NCBI GenBank assembly: GCA_035390885.1
Contig: DAOOUW010000018.1
Location: 1-40,527, forward strand
Length of the DNA: 40,527 bases
Reading direction: 5' to 3'
Origin: JAOAFT01 sp035390885
GTDB taxonomy: Bacteria; Bacteroidota; Ignavibacteria; UBA10030
Below are positions 16,814 to 25,288 of the stretch, piece by piece. Both the position numbers and the translations under genes were made by a program. The stretch's first letter is position 1; the number at the start of each line of letters is the position of its first letter. The notes under the pieces were generated by a model. That model did not search any database. It was not told the DNA's origin and saw only the letters and a list, made by a program, of their open reading frames with translations.

Positions 16814-17533
16814 ATGGTTGAAAAAGCGCTATGGTTGAAGGCGGTCTTCGGTAAGAATGGAATGGAGCTTACCGCCGAGCAAGTTTCTCAATTGTCAGAA
16901 TATGTTCGGCTTTTACTCGAGTGGAATCAGAAAGTCAATCTTATCTCCAGAAAAGACGAAGAGAACATCTGGGAACGCCATATTTTGCATTCTGCAGCGC
17001 TTGTGTTGCTTTTCGACTTTCCGGCAGGTTCAAAAGTCATTGATATTGGAACAGGTGGAGGATTGCCGGGTATTCCTCTCAAAATTTTTCGCCCTGATCT
17101 CGAATTACTTCTTCTTGATTCGACGAAAAAGAAAATCGATGCCGTATCGGCAATGCTTTCTTCCCTGGAGCTTCAGAATATTTCTGCAGTGTGGGGGAGG
17201 GCGGAAGAGCTTGCAACTCTTCCTCAACATCGAGAACAATATCATATTGCTGTTGCAAGAGCAGTGGCACAACTGCCAGAGCTTATCAAATGGGCGGAAC
17301 CATTTTTGGTAGAAAAATCTCAACGCAATATTGTTTCTTCTGAGAACAAAATTGCGCTATCTCTGCCAACATTGCTGGCATTGAAAGGTGGCGATGTCTC
17401 AAAAGAAATCGAGCTTGCAAAACGGAAATTCCGTACTTTTGATATACAAGAATATGCTTTACAATTTGAAGGCGCAGAGCCATTGGAAGAAAATCAGAAG
17501 AAAGTTGTTGTTGTAAACTATTTACGAGGGTAG
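16814..17533 (+). CDS. rsmG: 16S rRNA (guanine-N7) methyltransferase RsmG
   Basis: SAM-dependent enzyme that methylates N7 of G527 in the 530 loop of 16S rRNA. The 239-residue product has the N-terminal YVRLLLEWNQKVNLISRKD, the SAM-binding VIDIGTGGGLPGIPL near 75-89, and the ARAVAQLPELIKWAEPFL segment. Length is slightly above the usual 205-240. It is the third member of the conserved mnmE-mnmG-rsmG group, but is followed by murQ rather than parAB. The ribosome site before the ATG is weak and overlaps a parS-like palindrome. Confidence 0.94.
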   Translation: MVEKALWLKAVFGKNGMELTAEQVSQLSEYVRLLLEWNQKVNLISRKDEENIWERHILHSAALVLLFDFPAGSKVIDIGTGGGLPGIPLKIFRPDLELLLLDSTKKKIDAVSAMLSSLELQNISAVWGRAEELATLPQHREQYHIAVARAVAQLPELIKWAEPFLVEKSQRNIVSSENKIALSLPTLLALKGGDVSKEIELAKRKFRTFDIQEYALQFEGAEPLEENQKKVVVVNYLRG

Positions 17534-17535
17534 CC

Positions 17536-18483
17536 GTGAACGAGAATGAATTGTTTGAACAGCTTCAGGAATTATTAACCGAACAACGAAATCCTTCCAG
17601 CATGGAAATCGACCGTGCGTCAACGGAGGAAATTCTTCGCATCATCAACAATGAAGATAAAAAAGTCGCCTATGCGGTTGAAAAGGAAATTCCTTTTATT
17701 GCTCAGGCAGTAGAATTGATTGTTGATGCGTTGAAGCAGGGCGGAAGATTGATTTATGCTGGCGCTGGTACAAGTGGACGACTTGGAGTGCTGGATGCAG
17801 TGGAATGTCCCCCAACGTTTGGCGCTGACCCAGCTATGATTCAAGGAATTATTGCCGGTGGGAGAGAGGCAATGTTTCATGCAGTTGAAGGTGCGGAAGA
17901 TCGTTCAGCATTAGCAGTTCAAGATATCAAAGCAATAAAAGTTGATAAACGAGATGTTGTCTGTGGTATTGCAGCAAGTTTGCGAACGCCGTATGTTGGC
18001 GCAGCATTGAAGGAAGCAAAATCAAGAGGCGCAAAGACAATCATCATTACAACCAATCCACGACAGAAGCTATCCGAGCCAGCATTTTTGGAATTAGCTA
18101 AATCAATCGATGTTGCAATTTGTCCCGAAGTCGGTCCAGAGGTTATTATGGGATCGACGCGAATGAAATCAGGAACTGCGCAAAAGATGGTTTTGAATAT
18201 GCTGACAACTGCGACAATGATTCGGCTTGGAAAAGTGTATGAAAATATGATGGTTGATTTACAAATGACAAATGAAAAACTCAAGGAGCGAGCAAAGCGC
18301 ATCTTGATGATTGCAACTGGAGCGACCTACGAGCAAGCGGCTGAAGCTCTCGTTCAATCATTGTTTCACGTGAAAACCGCACTCGTTATGCTCAAGCTTG
18401 GAATAACCAGAGAGCAAGCCGAAGAGCGACTAAAACTTGCAAATGGATTTGTACGATTGGCGTTGAACAATGAGACAATTTAA
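17536..18483 (+). CDS. murQ: N-acetylmuramic acid 6-phosphate etherase
   Basis: Cleaves the lactyl ether of MurNAc-6-phosphate to GlcNAc-6-phosphate and lactate in cell-wall recycling. The 315-residue SIS-fold product has YAGAGTSGRLGVLDAVECPP near 74-93, which carries one catalytic Glu. It also has the HAVEGAEDR Glu, and GPEVIMGSTRMKSGTAQKMVLNM in the sugar-phosphate site. The usual IAASGRTPYV appears as IAASLRTPYV. GTG at 17536 starts 2 bases after the rsmG stop, so the genes are coupled. The gene body contains a third parS-like site. No MurNAc-6-P kinase or transporter lies nearby, so the source of substrate is not shown here. Confidence 0.93.
   Translation: MNENELFEQLQELLTEQRNPSSMEIDRASTEEILRIINNEDKKVAYAVEKEIPFIAQAVELIVDALKQGGRLIYAGAGTSGRLGVLDAVECPPTFGADPAMIQGIIAGGREAMFHAVEGAEDRSALAVQDIKAIKVDKRDVVCGIAASLRTPYVGAALKEAKSRGAKTIIITTNPRQKLSEPAFLELAKSIDVAICPEVGPEVIMGSTRMKSGTAQKMVLNMLTTATMIRLGKVYENMMVDLQMTNEKLKERAKRILMIATGATYEQAAEALVQSLFHVKTALVMLKLGITREQAEERLKLANGFVRLALNNETI
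18362..18377. promoter_or_regulatory. parS-like ParB binding site 3, inside murQ
   Basis: TGTTTCACGTGAAAAC has the intact 12-base core TTTCACGTGAAA and matches 14 of 16 consensus bases. It lies within murQ coding sequence, where it encodes L-F-H-V-K, about 8.3 kb from the dnaA-rpmH gap. parS sites inside genes are normal in other bacteria. Confidence 0.72.
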
Positions 18484-19186
18484 GCTTCCACAAATTTCAG
18501 AAGAAACATATCCGCCGTTTACAGGTTTTCCTGAAGAAGGAATTCGATTTCTCCAACGACTCAAGAGAAACAATCGAAGAGAGTGGTTTCAGCAGCACAA
18601 AGAAGAATATGAACGGGTCGTCAAACTTCCAATGCAATCCTTAATTGTTGCATTGCAGCCGCGAATGGCTACCTTTGCGCCAGAATTTGAGGTGAATCCA
18701 AGCAAATCTCTCTTCAGAATCTATCGTGATGTGCGATTCTCACCGGATAAAACGCCTTACAAAACTCATGTTGCAGCGCATTTTGTTGTTTCTGGAAAAC
18801 CGAAGGGGATGAGCGGACTTGGATATTATCTCCATATTGAACCAGGGGAATGTTATATTGGCGGCGGGCTCTATATTCCAGATCCAGACCAGTTGAAACT
18901 CATCCGACGAGCAATCGCAACAAAGTGGGAGGAGTTCTTATCGATTGTGCACGATGAAGAATTCGAAGAACTCTTTCTGCCTCTTGAGCTCGAATCAACC
19001 AAAAGAGTTCCAAGGGGTTATAGCGACGACCATCCTGCTGCTGAATGGTTGAAATTGAAACAATTTTCCATTGGAGTAACCTCGCCTCATACTCTTTCAT
19101 TCTCTCCTGCTTTTGTAGACTATGTAGTACGAGTCTTTCAAGCTGCAACGCCATGGACGCATTTTCTGCTCAAAGCTCTCGATTAA
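18470..19186 (+). CDS. DUF2461 family protein
   Basis: A 238-residue protein with the DUF2461 pattern: FTGFPEEGIRFLQRLKRNNRREWFQQHKEEYE at the N-terminus, FRIYRDVRFSPDKTPYKTHVAAHF around 82-105, and YYLHIEPGECYIGGGLYIPDP further on. The family (TIGR02453-like) is widespread and has no agreed function; no catalytic motif can be named. It overlaps the end of murQ by 14 bases, so it is probably translated in the same operon. There is no signal peptide or membrane segment, so it is likely cytosolic. Confidence 0.85.
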   Translation: MRQFKLPQISEETYPPFTGFPEEGIRFLQRLKRNNRREWFQQHKEEYERVVKLPMQSLIVALQPRMATFAPEFEVNPSKSLFRIYRDVRFSPDKTPYKTHVAAHFVVSGKPKGMSGLGYYLHIEPGECYIGGGLYIPDPDQLKLIRRAIATKWEEFLSIVHDEEFEELFLPLELESTKRVPRGYSDDHPAAEWLKLKQFSIGVTSPHTLSFSPAFVDYVVRVFQAATPWTHFLLKALD

Positions 19187-19331
19187 GGTTGTAATTGATA
19201 TTTAAACTTTTTAACGAATGAGAGGAATGCAAATTTTCTATTGGGTTCCATTTATTCCAAATTATACAATCAATGCAGCAATAAAAACTTAAGTCGAAGT
19301 AAAATAACAAACTAGGATGGAAAACCATGTA

Positions 19332-19442
19332 ACCAAAATGGTGGCTTCGTTACGAGCTTATTACTCGCCTCAGCCGCCGTTAGGGAATCAGTTGCCGAAT
19401 AGCTCAGCAAGCGTATCGAGGCAAGAGTCTTTACAAGTTTCT
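19332..19442 (+). repeat. Intergenic palindromic repeat, copy 2
   Basis: About 111 bases that align along their length with 16661-16767: GTGGCTTCGTTACGAGC, a GAATCAGTTGCCGA centre, GTATCGAGGCAAGAGTC, and a tail CAAGTTTCT. The outer arms are less perfect than in copy 1. It fills most of the 259-base gap between the convergent DUF2461 and beta-barrel genes and may act as a transcription barrier. Confidence 0.7.
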
Positions 19443-19445
19443 TTG

Positions 19446-20036
19446 CTATTTTTCCAATTGATAAACAATCCCTAAACGGTACTCGAAGCCAGTCATCATT
19501 GCTTCGATTTTATAGAAGCTGTTATTATAATTAGCGCTTAAATCCATTCCAACTTTCTTATTGAACATGATGATTGAACCAACCCCAATTTGCCAGTGAT
19601 ATTTAATCATATTGTTATATCTTTTCGTTCCATCGAGTTCTGTATTCTGAAAAATAAGATTCAATCCATTGACAAAAGAAAAATAAGGATACATTCTTTT
19701 ACCATTGAAGAGCAATTTTCCGCCGACATGAAGGGGAAGTAATGTCATCGAGGCATCATCATATTTTATATCATCATTTAATAAATAAATTCTCAAGCCT
19801 GTCCTAAATACTGCAATAAAATGATTGCTGACACGATAGCCGTACCCACCTTCAGCGCCAACCGATTCTTTCCAAATTTTTCCAAACTCGCCTAAATTTT
19901 TTGTATAGAATCCATCGACGGTAACAATATCGTTCATAAATAGACTTTCATTATTTGTCTGGAGTTTTGTTGAGGTATTCTCCTGTGCAAACATCAATAC
20001 CGGGGAAATCAAAAGTAAAAATGTTATTCGTTTCAT
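19446..20036 (-). CDS. Outer-membrane beta-barrel family hypothetical protein
   Basis: A 196-residue protein with an N-terminal signal peptide (MKRITFLLLISPVLMFAQ, cleavage likely after FA-Q). Alternating hydrophobic/aromatic stretches of 8-12 residues follow, for example NHFIAVFRTGLRIYLL, WQIGVGSIIMF and KVGMDLSANYNNSFY, ending FEYRLGIVYQLEK. That pattern and size suggest a small eight-strand outer-membrane barrel. I do not recognise a named family. It lies 15 bases after the DUF3943 gene on the same strand, so the two are likely expressed together. The ribosome site before the ATG is weak. Confidence 0.65.
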   Translation of the reverse strand: MKRITFLLLISPVLMFAQENTSTKLQTNNESLFMNDIVTVDGFYTKNLGEFGKIWKESVGAEGGYGYRVSNHFIAVFRTGLRIYLLNDDIKYDDASMTLLPLHVGGKLLFNGKRMYPYFSFVNGLNLIFQNTELDGTKRYNNMIKYHWQIGVGSIIMFNKKVGMDLSANYNNSFYKIEAMMTGFEYRLGIVYQLEK

Positions 20037-20051
20037 TGGATAATCAGCGTG

Positions 20052-21560
20052 TTAGAATAATGCAGTCTTAATGAAAATCCTTGCAATAGGCATTCTGTTC
20101 TTCACATCGTCAAAAGCGTCGTAGAAACTTTCGCGCAGGTACACCCCGCCGCCAATTCCTATAGCAAGATAACTTGTAATTGGATATTGAGCGTCGAGCC
20201 ACAGCGTATGGAGATGGTGTTTAGACCCGCTCGGTTCGCTTCGAGTCCAAATCCATTCACCTCGGTAGTAGAAACTTACTAAATCCCATACTCCATTTTT
20301 CAGCGTTGCACCAATATAGTGCCCAATGCCAGGTCCAAAATCATAATTCCTGCCGTCGTCAGCTAAAAAATAATCATTCGGCGTCGCTCCCATCAATACA
20401 ATATTTAATCCTAAAATAGCATTAAGATTTAAATTCTTTTTCAATTGAAATGAAGAAATGAACCGAGGCGCTATCGAAGTGCCTCCATAAATTGTTCGAA
20501 TATGATTGAAGTAAAGATAATCTAGAGAAATGTTAAGGATATGAGTTGAAAGGGAGTTCTTTTTCAACCTCCATCCGTAAAGATTTCCCGTTGCGCTTAA
20601 CAACGTTAAATTAGGAGCGCCAGAAGCTATCGAAGCCGAAAGGGTAAATGAAGAGAATGGCACATTTAAATCTCTATCAAATCCATTTGTATAGTAAACA
20701 TCGACATCGAGGAAACCTTCCTGGACTCCCTCGCTTATGATTTGATCTCCCCGATCTCCGTGTCTATCAATTTGTCTAAATCCTGTATTGAGCAATACAT
20801 AGAATTCATTTGGGACTCTCCATTCTGGATTCTCAAAAGTACGCGAGACTTCGCCGCTCATCAATCTGGAAAGACCTCGCACAGGATTGATAAGAGCGCC
20901 AGCAATTTCCTGCCACGTGCGCTTTGAGCCTGTTGCAGTATTATCAGTAATGTACGTTGCGAGCCGATAGGTAATTTCGCCAAGCGCAATTCCATTGACG
21001 CTTGTATTTACCCAATCGTTAATTGATGGGCGATATACCTCGCCAAAAAGCTCCCAGAGCGTGCTTCCAGCAAAAGACCACGCAGCCGATTCTAAAAAAT
21101 CATAACCGTTTGCTCGACCAGCGTTGAAATACACGCTTCCATGATATGGGTGTGCAAAGTAATTTGTTAAGAAATTGTCCCCATCGTATTCCCATCCATA
21201 GTTTAAATTATTCCACCAGCTCCTAAAGCCGACGTCTGCCCAGTTATCAGCAGGATTATCCCAATGCCTGATGAATTTAGTAAATGACCAGGGAATTATC
21301 TCCGTTAATCCTAATTCCGCAATGGCTGTGATAGGATGCTTTTGATGCTCCCACGGTATGTAATATTTTTCCATTGTAAAAGGAAAGAATGAAAAATTCT
21401 TCTCTCTAATTAAAGACTCATTGCTAAGTTCGTACATTGAAATTCCAGGCGCTGCAAAATGAGATAGGCTGAGTTTCAATTGAGTTGTATCCTGTGCTTT
21501 ACCAACGTATCCTAAAAGAAAGAAAAAAATAACCGATATGGTAATTCTACTTTTTTGCAA
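20052..21560 (-). CDS. DUF3943 domain outer-membrane protein
   Basis: A 502-residue exported protein. The signal peptide is MQKSRITISVIFFFLLGYVGKAQ. Residues about 95-215 match DUF3943 as I know it (WWNNLNYGWEYDGDNFLTNY, FAHPYHGSVYFNAGRANGYDF, SWAFAG-like segment, STLWELFGEVYRPSINDWVN). The rest is rich in amphipathic beta-strands, and the protein ends in Phe, as many outer-membrane barrels do. Family function is not established. The start is TTG at 21560, the only start codon before the signal peptide; GAGG lies about 13 bases upstream. It is followed closely by the small barrel gene. Confidence 0.75.
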   Translation of the reverse strand: MQKSRITISVIFFFLLGYVGKAQDTTQLKLSLSHFAAPGISMYELSNESLIREKNFSFFPFTMEKYYIPWEHQKHPITAIAELGLTEIIPWSFTKFIRHWDNPADNWADVGFRSWWNNLNYGWEYDGDNFLTNYFAHPYHGSVYFNAGRANGYDFLESAAWSFAGSTLWELFGEVYRPSINDWVNTSVNGIALGEITYRLATYITDNTATGSKRTWQEIAGALINPVRGLSRLMSGEVSRTFENPEWRVPNEFYVLLNTGFRQIDRHGDRGDQIISEGVQEGFLDVDVYYTNGFDRDLNVPFSSFTLSASIASGAPNLTLLSATGNLYGWRLKKNSLSTHILNISLDYLYFNHIRTIYGGTSIAPRFISSFQLKKNLNLNAILGLNIVLMGATPNDYFLADDGRNYDFGPGIGHYIGATLKNGVWDLVSFYYRGEWIWTRSEPSGSKHHLHTLWLDAQYPITSYLAIGIGGGVYLRESFYDAFDDVKNRMPIARIFIKTALF

Positions 21561-22013
21561 TTTTTCTTTAACCTCGTACCGAATAATGCTAATAGAGAAT
21601 AATCAAAAATTTGCCTATGCAAAATTGACTCGATGTTATTGAGAACCATTTTTGATTGATTGTAAATATAAAATGTACTTTAAACTAAGAAACAAATGCT
21701 GAAATAACCAGCAGCGAAGGAACTCTTTTGTTGCGGCTTTTGGAATAACGCCAAATTGATGTCATTACGTACGTATCGTAAAAAACATAAATGATATGTT
21801 CATAGAAACCCTGATGTTATAACGATTGCATTGGCGTTTTGCGGATTTGATTGATTTGTTTCGTTGTGGTGGATTTGAATAATCGTACGTGGGGTCGCAG
21901 GAATGATTTTACCAGTCGCTGTCATGGAATCGATTGCTCAGGGTAGGTAAGCGATATCGAAGCGCTTATCTTTGCATGTCTCTAATTCAAAAAATTGGAA
22001 AAAGAAGAATGCC
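21561..22013. other. Gene-free gap with a possible third repeat copy
   Basis: No convincing coding frame lies in these 453 bases. The region 21561-21700 is AT-rich and presumably carries the DUF3943 promoter. At 21927-21983 the sequence GAATCGATTGCTCAGG through GCGATATCGAAGC to TTTGCATGTCTCT aligns loosely with the 3' half of the palindromic repeats at 16661 and 19332. Confidence 0.45.
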
Positions 22014-22754
22014 TCAATTCTTGAGGTGTCTGGCTCGAACGACTTCGAAGAGAAGCACTCCGCCGGCAACAGAGGCGTTGAGAGAATCAAGTTCGCCCAT
22101 CATCGGAATCGTTACAACAAAATCGCAATGTTCTAACACTAACCGTCGCACGCCCCGTCCTTCATTACCAATGACGATTGCAATAGAATCTGTGTAGTCC
22201 ACATTGTAGTACAAGGTTGGCGCATGGACATCCGTGCCGACAATCCATACGTTCGACTTTTTTAGCTCTTCGATTGTGTTCACTATGTTCGTTACTTCTA
22301 CAATTGGAAGGTGCGCTGCAGCGCCTGCAGAAGTTTTCATCACAACAGGAGTAATGGGAGCGGAATGATGTTTTGGCACAATGACGCCGTGGGCGCCGGC
22401 GCATTCGGCAGTCCGAATGAGCGCTCCAAGGTTATGCGGGTCTTCAATCTCATCCAGAATGACGATGAACGGCTTTTCCTTTTTACCTCGCGCTCTCGCA
22501 AAAATATCATCGAGTTCGGAATATCGAAATTCTTCTACAATTGCTGCAATGCCTTGTGAATGTTCAAACTCTCCTTTAACGAAGAATTGAAAATCTTTTT
22601 TATTCATTGCTTCGATTGGAATAGTTCGTTCGTCGGCGTAGTAGAAAATCTCCTGAAGCGGCTTGCTTTGAATATTTAATAGATGGACAACCTTCTTGAC
22701 CTGAAGATGCGATTTCAACGCTTCAAGAACAGGTTTTCGTCCGACGATGAGCAT
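22014..22754 (-). CDS. rlmB: 23S rRNA 2'-O-methyltransferase RlmB-like (TrmH/SpoU family)
   Basis: A SPOUT-fold methyltransferase that most likely modifies a guanosine 2'-OH in 23S rRNA; the exact target is inferred from the RlmB group. From the ATG at 22754 it has 246 residues. It has the substrate-binding domain MLIVGRKPVLEALKSHLQVK, and motif 1 ILDEIEDPHNLGALIRTAEC. Motif 2 is IVIGNEGRGVRRLV, and motif 3 is IPMMGELDSLNASVAGGVLLFE. The open frame extends to 22808, but those 18 extra codons lie in the lgt 3' end and resemble no family start, so I prefer 22754, 10 bases after lgt. Confidence 0.88.
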   Translation of the reverse strand: MLIVGRKPVLEALKSHLQVKKVVHLLNIQSKPLQEIFYYADERTIPIEAMNKKDFQFFVKGEFEHSQGIAAIVEEFRYSELDDIFARARGKKEKPFIVILDEIEDPHNLGALIRTAECAGAHGVIVPKHHSAPITPVVMKTSAGAAAHLPIVEVTNIVNTIEELKKSNVWIVGTDVHAPTLYYNVDYTDSIAIVIGNEGRGVRRLVLEHCDFVVTIPMMGELDSLNASVAGGVLLFEVVRARHLKN

Positions 22755-22764
22755 GGTATTCTTG

Positions 22765-23574
22765 CTACGCCTCTTGTTTGGAAAGTACTCGTATGCCAAC
22801 AGCGCCAATCAAAATCATAACGATGGAAATAAGTTGAGCTTCTGTCATTCCAAAGAGAATTCGTGGATTGAGACGAATAAATTCAATCGCGAATCGTTCG
22901 CTCCCTGCCAGGATGAGGTAGAGCATAAAGAGCTTTCCAGTGGGGGCGGGTTTCTTGCGAATCTTCCACAGATAAATAAACATAATAGAACAGATGATGA
23001 ACTCATACACTGGCGTTGGATGGCATGGGATTGTGTTTGGAACGATCCCATTTGGAAACTGGCTGGTAATTTCCGGGAAGTCGCGGAATGCATACGAAGG
23101 CGGATAAGTGCCGTGCGAGTAATCTGTGCCCCAGGGAAGCGTCGTAGGAAATCCATAATCTCCATCGCCAGCAAGATGACATCCAATCCGAGCAATGCCA
23201 TAAGCCAGGATCAAGGCAGGGGAAATTGCATCTGCTACTGTTAAGAAATGCAGCTTTTTTGATTTTACGTAGAAGTAAATTACAACGGTTGCTAAAATAA
23301 ATCCACCGTAGAAAGTTAATCCGCCGGGGTTGAAAGCCATTCCAATTGGATCTACAATAAATTCAGACCAATTTTCAATTAAGTAGAGAATTTTTGAACC
23401 AACGATACCTGCAATTAACGCTATGAGTGTAATCGTGTTTGCGTAAGCGGGATCGAGATTTCTGCGTTTGAACTCAGCAGCAAAGAGCATACTTCCAACA
23501 ATAAATCCAATCGCTAACATCAAACCGAATCCGTAAATCGTAAAAGGGCCAATTGATACTATTCGTGGACACAT
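22765..23574 (-). CDS. lgt: Prolipoprotein diacylglyceryl transferase
   Basis: Inner-membrane enzyme that moves diacylglycerol from phosphatidylglycerol to the lipobox Cys of prolipoproteins. The 269-residue polytopic product has GGLTFYGG at 84-91 and the signature-like GIARIGCHLAGDGDYG around 126-141, a variant of the usual GRIGNF block. It also has CHPTPVYEF and a late GSERFAIEFIR segment. Several hydrophobic helices are evident. AAGGAT lies 8 bases before the ATG. It sits in a minus-strand run with hisS and rlmB and has no functional link to them beyond co-transcription. Confidence 0.92.
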   Translation of the reverse strand: MCPRIVSIGPFTIYGFGLMLAIGFIVGSMLFAAEFKRRNLDPAYANTITLIALIAGIVGSKILYLIENWSEFIVDPIGMAFNPGGLTFYGGFILATVVIYFYVKSKKLHFLTVADAISPALILAYGIARIGCHLAGDGDYGFPTTLPWGTDYSHGTYPPSYAFRDFPEITSQFPNGIVPNTIPCHPTPVYEFIICSIMFIYLWKIRKKPAPTGKLFMLYLILAGSERFAIEFIRLNPRILFGMTEAQLISIVMILIGAVGIRVLSKQEA

Positions 23575-23592
23575 TATCTTTATCCTTAATAA

Positions 23593-23994
23593 TTATTGTA
23601 ATGGCGCTGGTGCAATTGAAACCAAAATAAAAGGATTTTTCGGCTGCGACACCATGGTTACAGTGTTCCTTTGAAAATTGATTTCAAATTCGTTGAGAGC
23701 GCCATCCTGTTTGGTAACAATGAGTTTATACGATCCTTCAAAACGTTCATACTCTCGCCGTCCAACAGCGGGACCTTGTTGAGGCAGAAGAATGGAAGGA
23801 ACATGGAGACCTAAAATTTTCAAATGAATTTCGTTGTTCTCAACAGAATCCTGAAGAACAATTTCGTATCGAAAATGAATAAAAATTCGAACGGTTTGTA
23901 CCAAGAAAATTATCCTCTCCTGCTTTGTTGCATCATCATATACCGGGAAAATATTGAGAGTGTACAGGGGTTCGTGTTTTCTTTGTTTTGCCAT
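23593..23994 (-). CDS. Hypothetical protein between hisS and lgt
   Basis: A 133-residue protein of no family I recognise. AGGAG immediately upstream of the ATG and tight spacing (4 bases after hisS, 18 before lgt) support it as a real gene. The sequence is predicted mainly beta: VRIFIHFRYEIVLQDSV, IHLKILGLHVPSILLPQQGP, RFEGSYKLIVTKQDG and LNEFEINFQRNTVTMV. It has no signal peptide or membrane helix. The N-terminus MAKQRKHEPLYTLNIFPVYD is polar. A small beta-sandwich is possible, but nothing indicates a catalytic role. Confidence 0.7.
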   Translation of the reverse strand: MAKQRKHEPLYTLNIFPVYDDATKQERIIFLVQTVRIFIHFRYEIVLQDSVENNEIHLKILGLHVPSILLPQQGPAVGRREYERFEGSYKLIVTKQDGALNEFEINFQRNTVTMVSQPKNPFILVSIAPAPLQ

Positions 23995-23998
23995 ACTC

Positions 23999-25246
23999 CT
24001 ATTGAGGGAGTTGGAGGTTATCCAGAGAAACAGGAATTTCTTTTCCTGTTGACATTTCTTTCAAGACGCCTTTCCCGCTGGCGAGTTCATTGCTTCCGAC
24101 GACAATCACATAATGAGCTTGTTGCCTATTTGCCTCGCGCATTTGCGCTTTCACACTGCGATCGTTGTAATCCATTTCAACAGCAAAGCCTTTGTTCCGA
24201 AGTTCCATCGCTTTTTGAAATGCAAAGGAACGGGATTCTGCATCGAGCGCAACAATGAAAAGATCAGGGGTAGGCACAGGCGGTTGGAATTGTTCGCTTG
24301 CAGTAAGCGCCGTTAGCAGCCGTTCCATTCCTGCAGCAAATCCAACGCCAGGAGTTGGAGCTCCACCAAGTTCCTCAACGAGCATATCATATCGCCCTCC
24401 GCCAGCGAGCGCATCTTGAGAACCAAGCGACGTGCTTGTTATTTCAAAGGCAGTTTTTGTGTAGTAATCGAGTCCGCGCACAAGTCTGTTATCCACAGTG
24501 TAGGGAAGGCGCAATGTATCTAAAACTTTCTGAACAGTTTCGAAATGTGTTGAACATTCCTCGCATAAGTAATCGAGTATTGACGGAATCGTTGCTGTCA
24601 GAGTGCGATCGTTTTCATCTTTAGAGTCTAGCACACGCAGTGGATTTTGTTCAACGCGTCGCTGACTATCTTCGGAAAGTTGATCGAACACTTTGCGAAG
24701 TTCCGACCGCAGCAACTCTTTGTACTTTGGTCTACATCGAGGGCAACCAACGGAATTGATCGTCAAGGAAAAAGTTTTAATGCCAAGCGATTGATAAATT
24801 TGAAGTGGAAGGAGCATCATTTCAACATCGAGTTGTGGCGAAGGAGAACCCAGCGCCTCTGCGCCAAACTGATGGAATTGACGTAAGCGTCCTGCCTGCG
24901 GTCTTTCCTGACGAAACATTGGACCAATGTAATATAGTTTTGCGAGCGGCATTTGTTCGCCAAGCGAGTGTTGAATGTACGCCCGAAGCGTCGAGGCTGT
25001 TCCTTCCGGTCGAAGCGTTAGGCTTTCTTCGCTTCGGTCGAGGAAGGTGTACATCTCCTTGCTGACAATATCTGTCAGTTCACCAATGCTGCGGGCAAAG
25101 AGAGCCGTTCGTTCAAAAATTGGCGTGCGAATTTCTCGATATCCAAAACAGCCCATTGTTTGACGGACAACTGATTCAATGTATTGCCAGGAACATGTTT
25201 CGGGAGGAAGGATATCCTTTGTACCTTTGATTGCACGATACTTCAC
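23999..25246 (-). CDS. hisS: Histidyl-tRNA synthetase
   Basis: Class II synthetase that charges tRNA-His. The 415-residue product has the N-terminal GTKDILPPE and motif 1 region EIRTPIFERTALFARSIGE. Motif 2 is seen in TLRPEGTASTLRAYIQH and MFRQERPQAGRLRQFHQFG. The histidine-specific blocks are LVRGLDYYTKTAFEI and AGGGRYDMLVEELGG, and motif 3 is GFAAGMERL. A C-terminal anticodon-binding domain begins near 325. The start is GTG at 25246; no closer ATG precedes the conserved KGTKD motif. Length matches the short bacterial form. It is followed by the hypothetical gene and lgt. Confidence 0.96.
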   Translation of the reverse strand: MKYRAIKGTKDILPPETCSWQYIESVVRQTMGCFGYREIRTPIFERTALFARSIGELTDIVSKEMYTFLDRSEESLTLRPEGTASTLRAYIQHSLGEQMPLAKLYYIGPMFRQERPQAGRLRQFHQFGAEALGSPSPQLDVEMMLLPLQIYQSLGIKTFSLTINSVGCPRCRPKYKELLRSELRKVFDQLSEDSQRRVEQNPLRVLDSKDENDRTLTATIPSILDYLCEECSTHFETVQKVLDTLRLPYTVDNRLVRGLDYYTKTAFEITSTSLGSQDALAGGGRYDMLVEELGGAPTPGVGFAAGMERLLTALTASEQFQPPVPTPDLFIVALDAESRSFAFQKAMELRNKGFAVEMDYNDRSVKAQMREANRQQAHYVIVVGSNELASGKGVLKEMSTGKEIPVSLDNLQLPQ

Positions 25247-25288
25247 GGTCGTTCACCACAAAAATCTGGAGAGAGAATCGAACGCATA

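Noticed and set aside
20914..20919. CACGTG as another parS site
   Set aside because: The flanks (TGC before, CGC after) do not continue the palindrome; only the central six bases match.
22755..22808. N-terminal extension of rlmB
   Set aside because: The 18 codons overlap lgt and do not match family starts; the ATG at 22754 begins exactly at the conserved LIVGRKPVLEAL.
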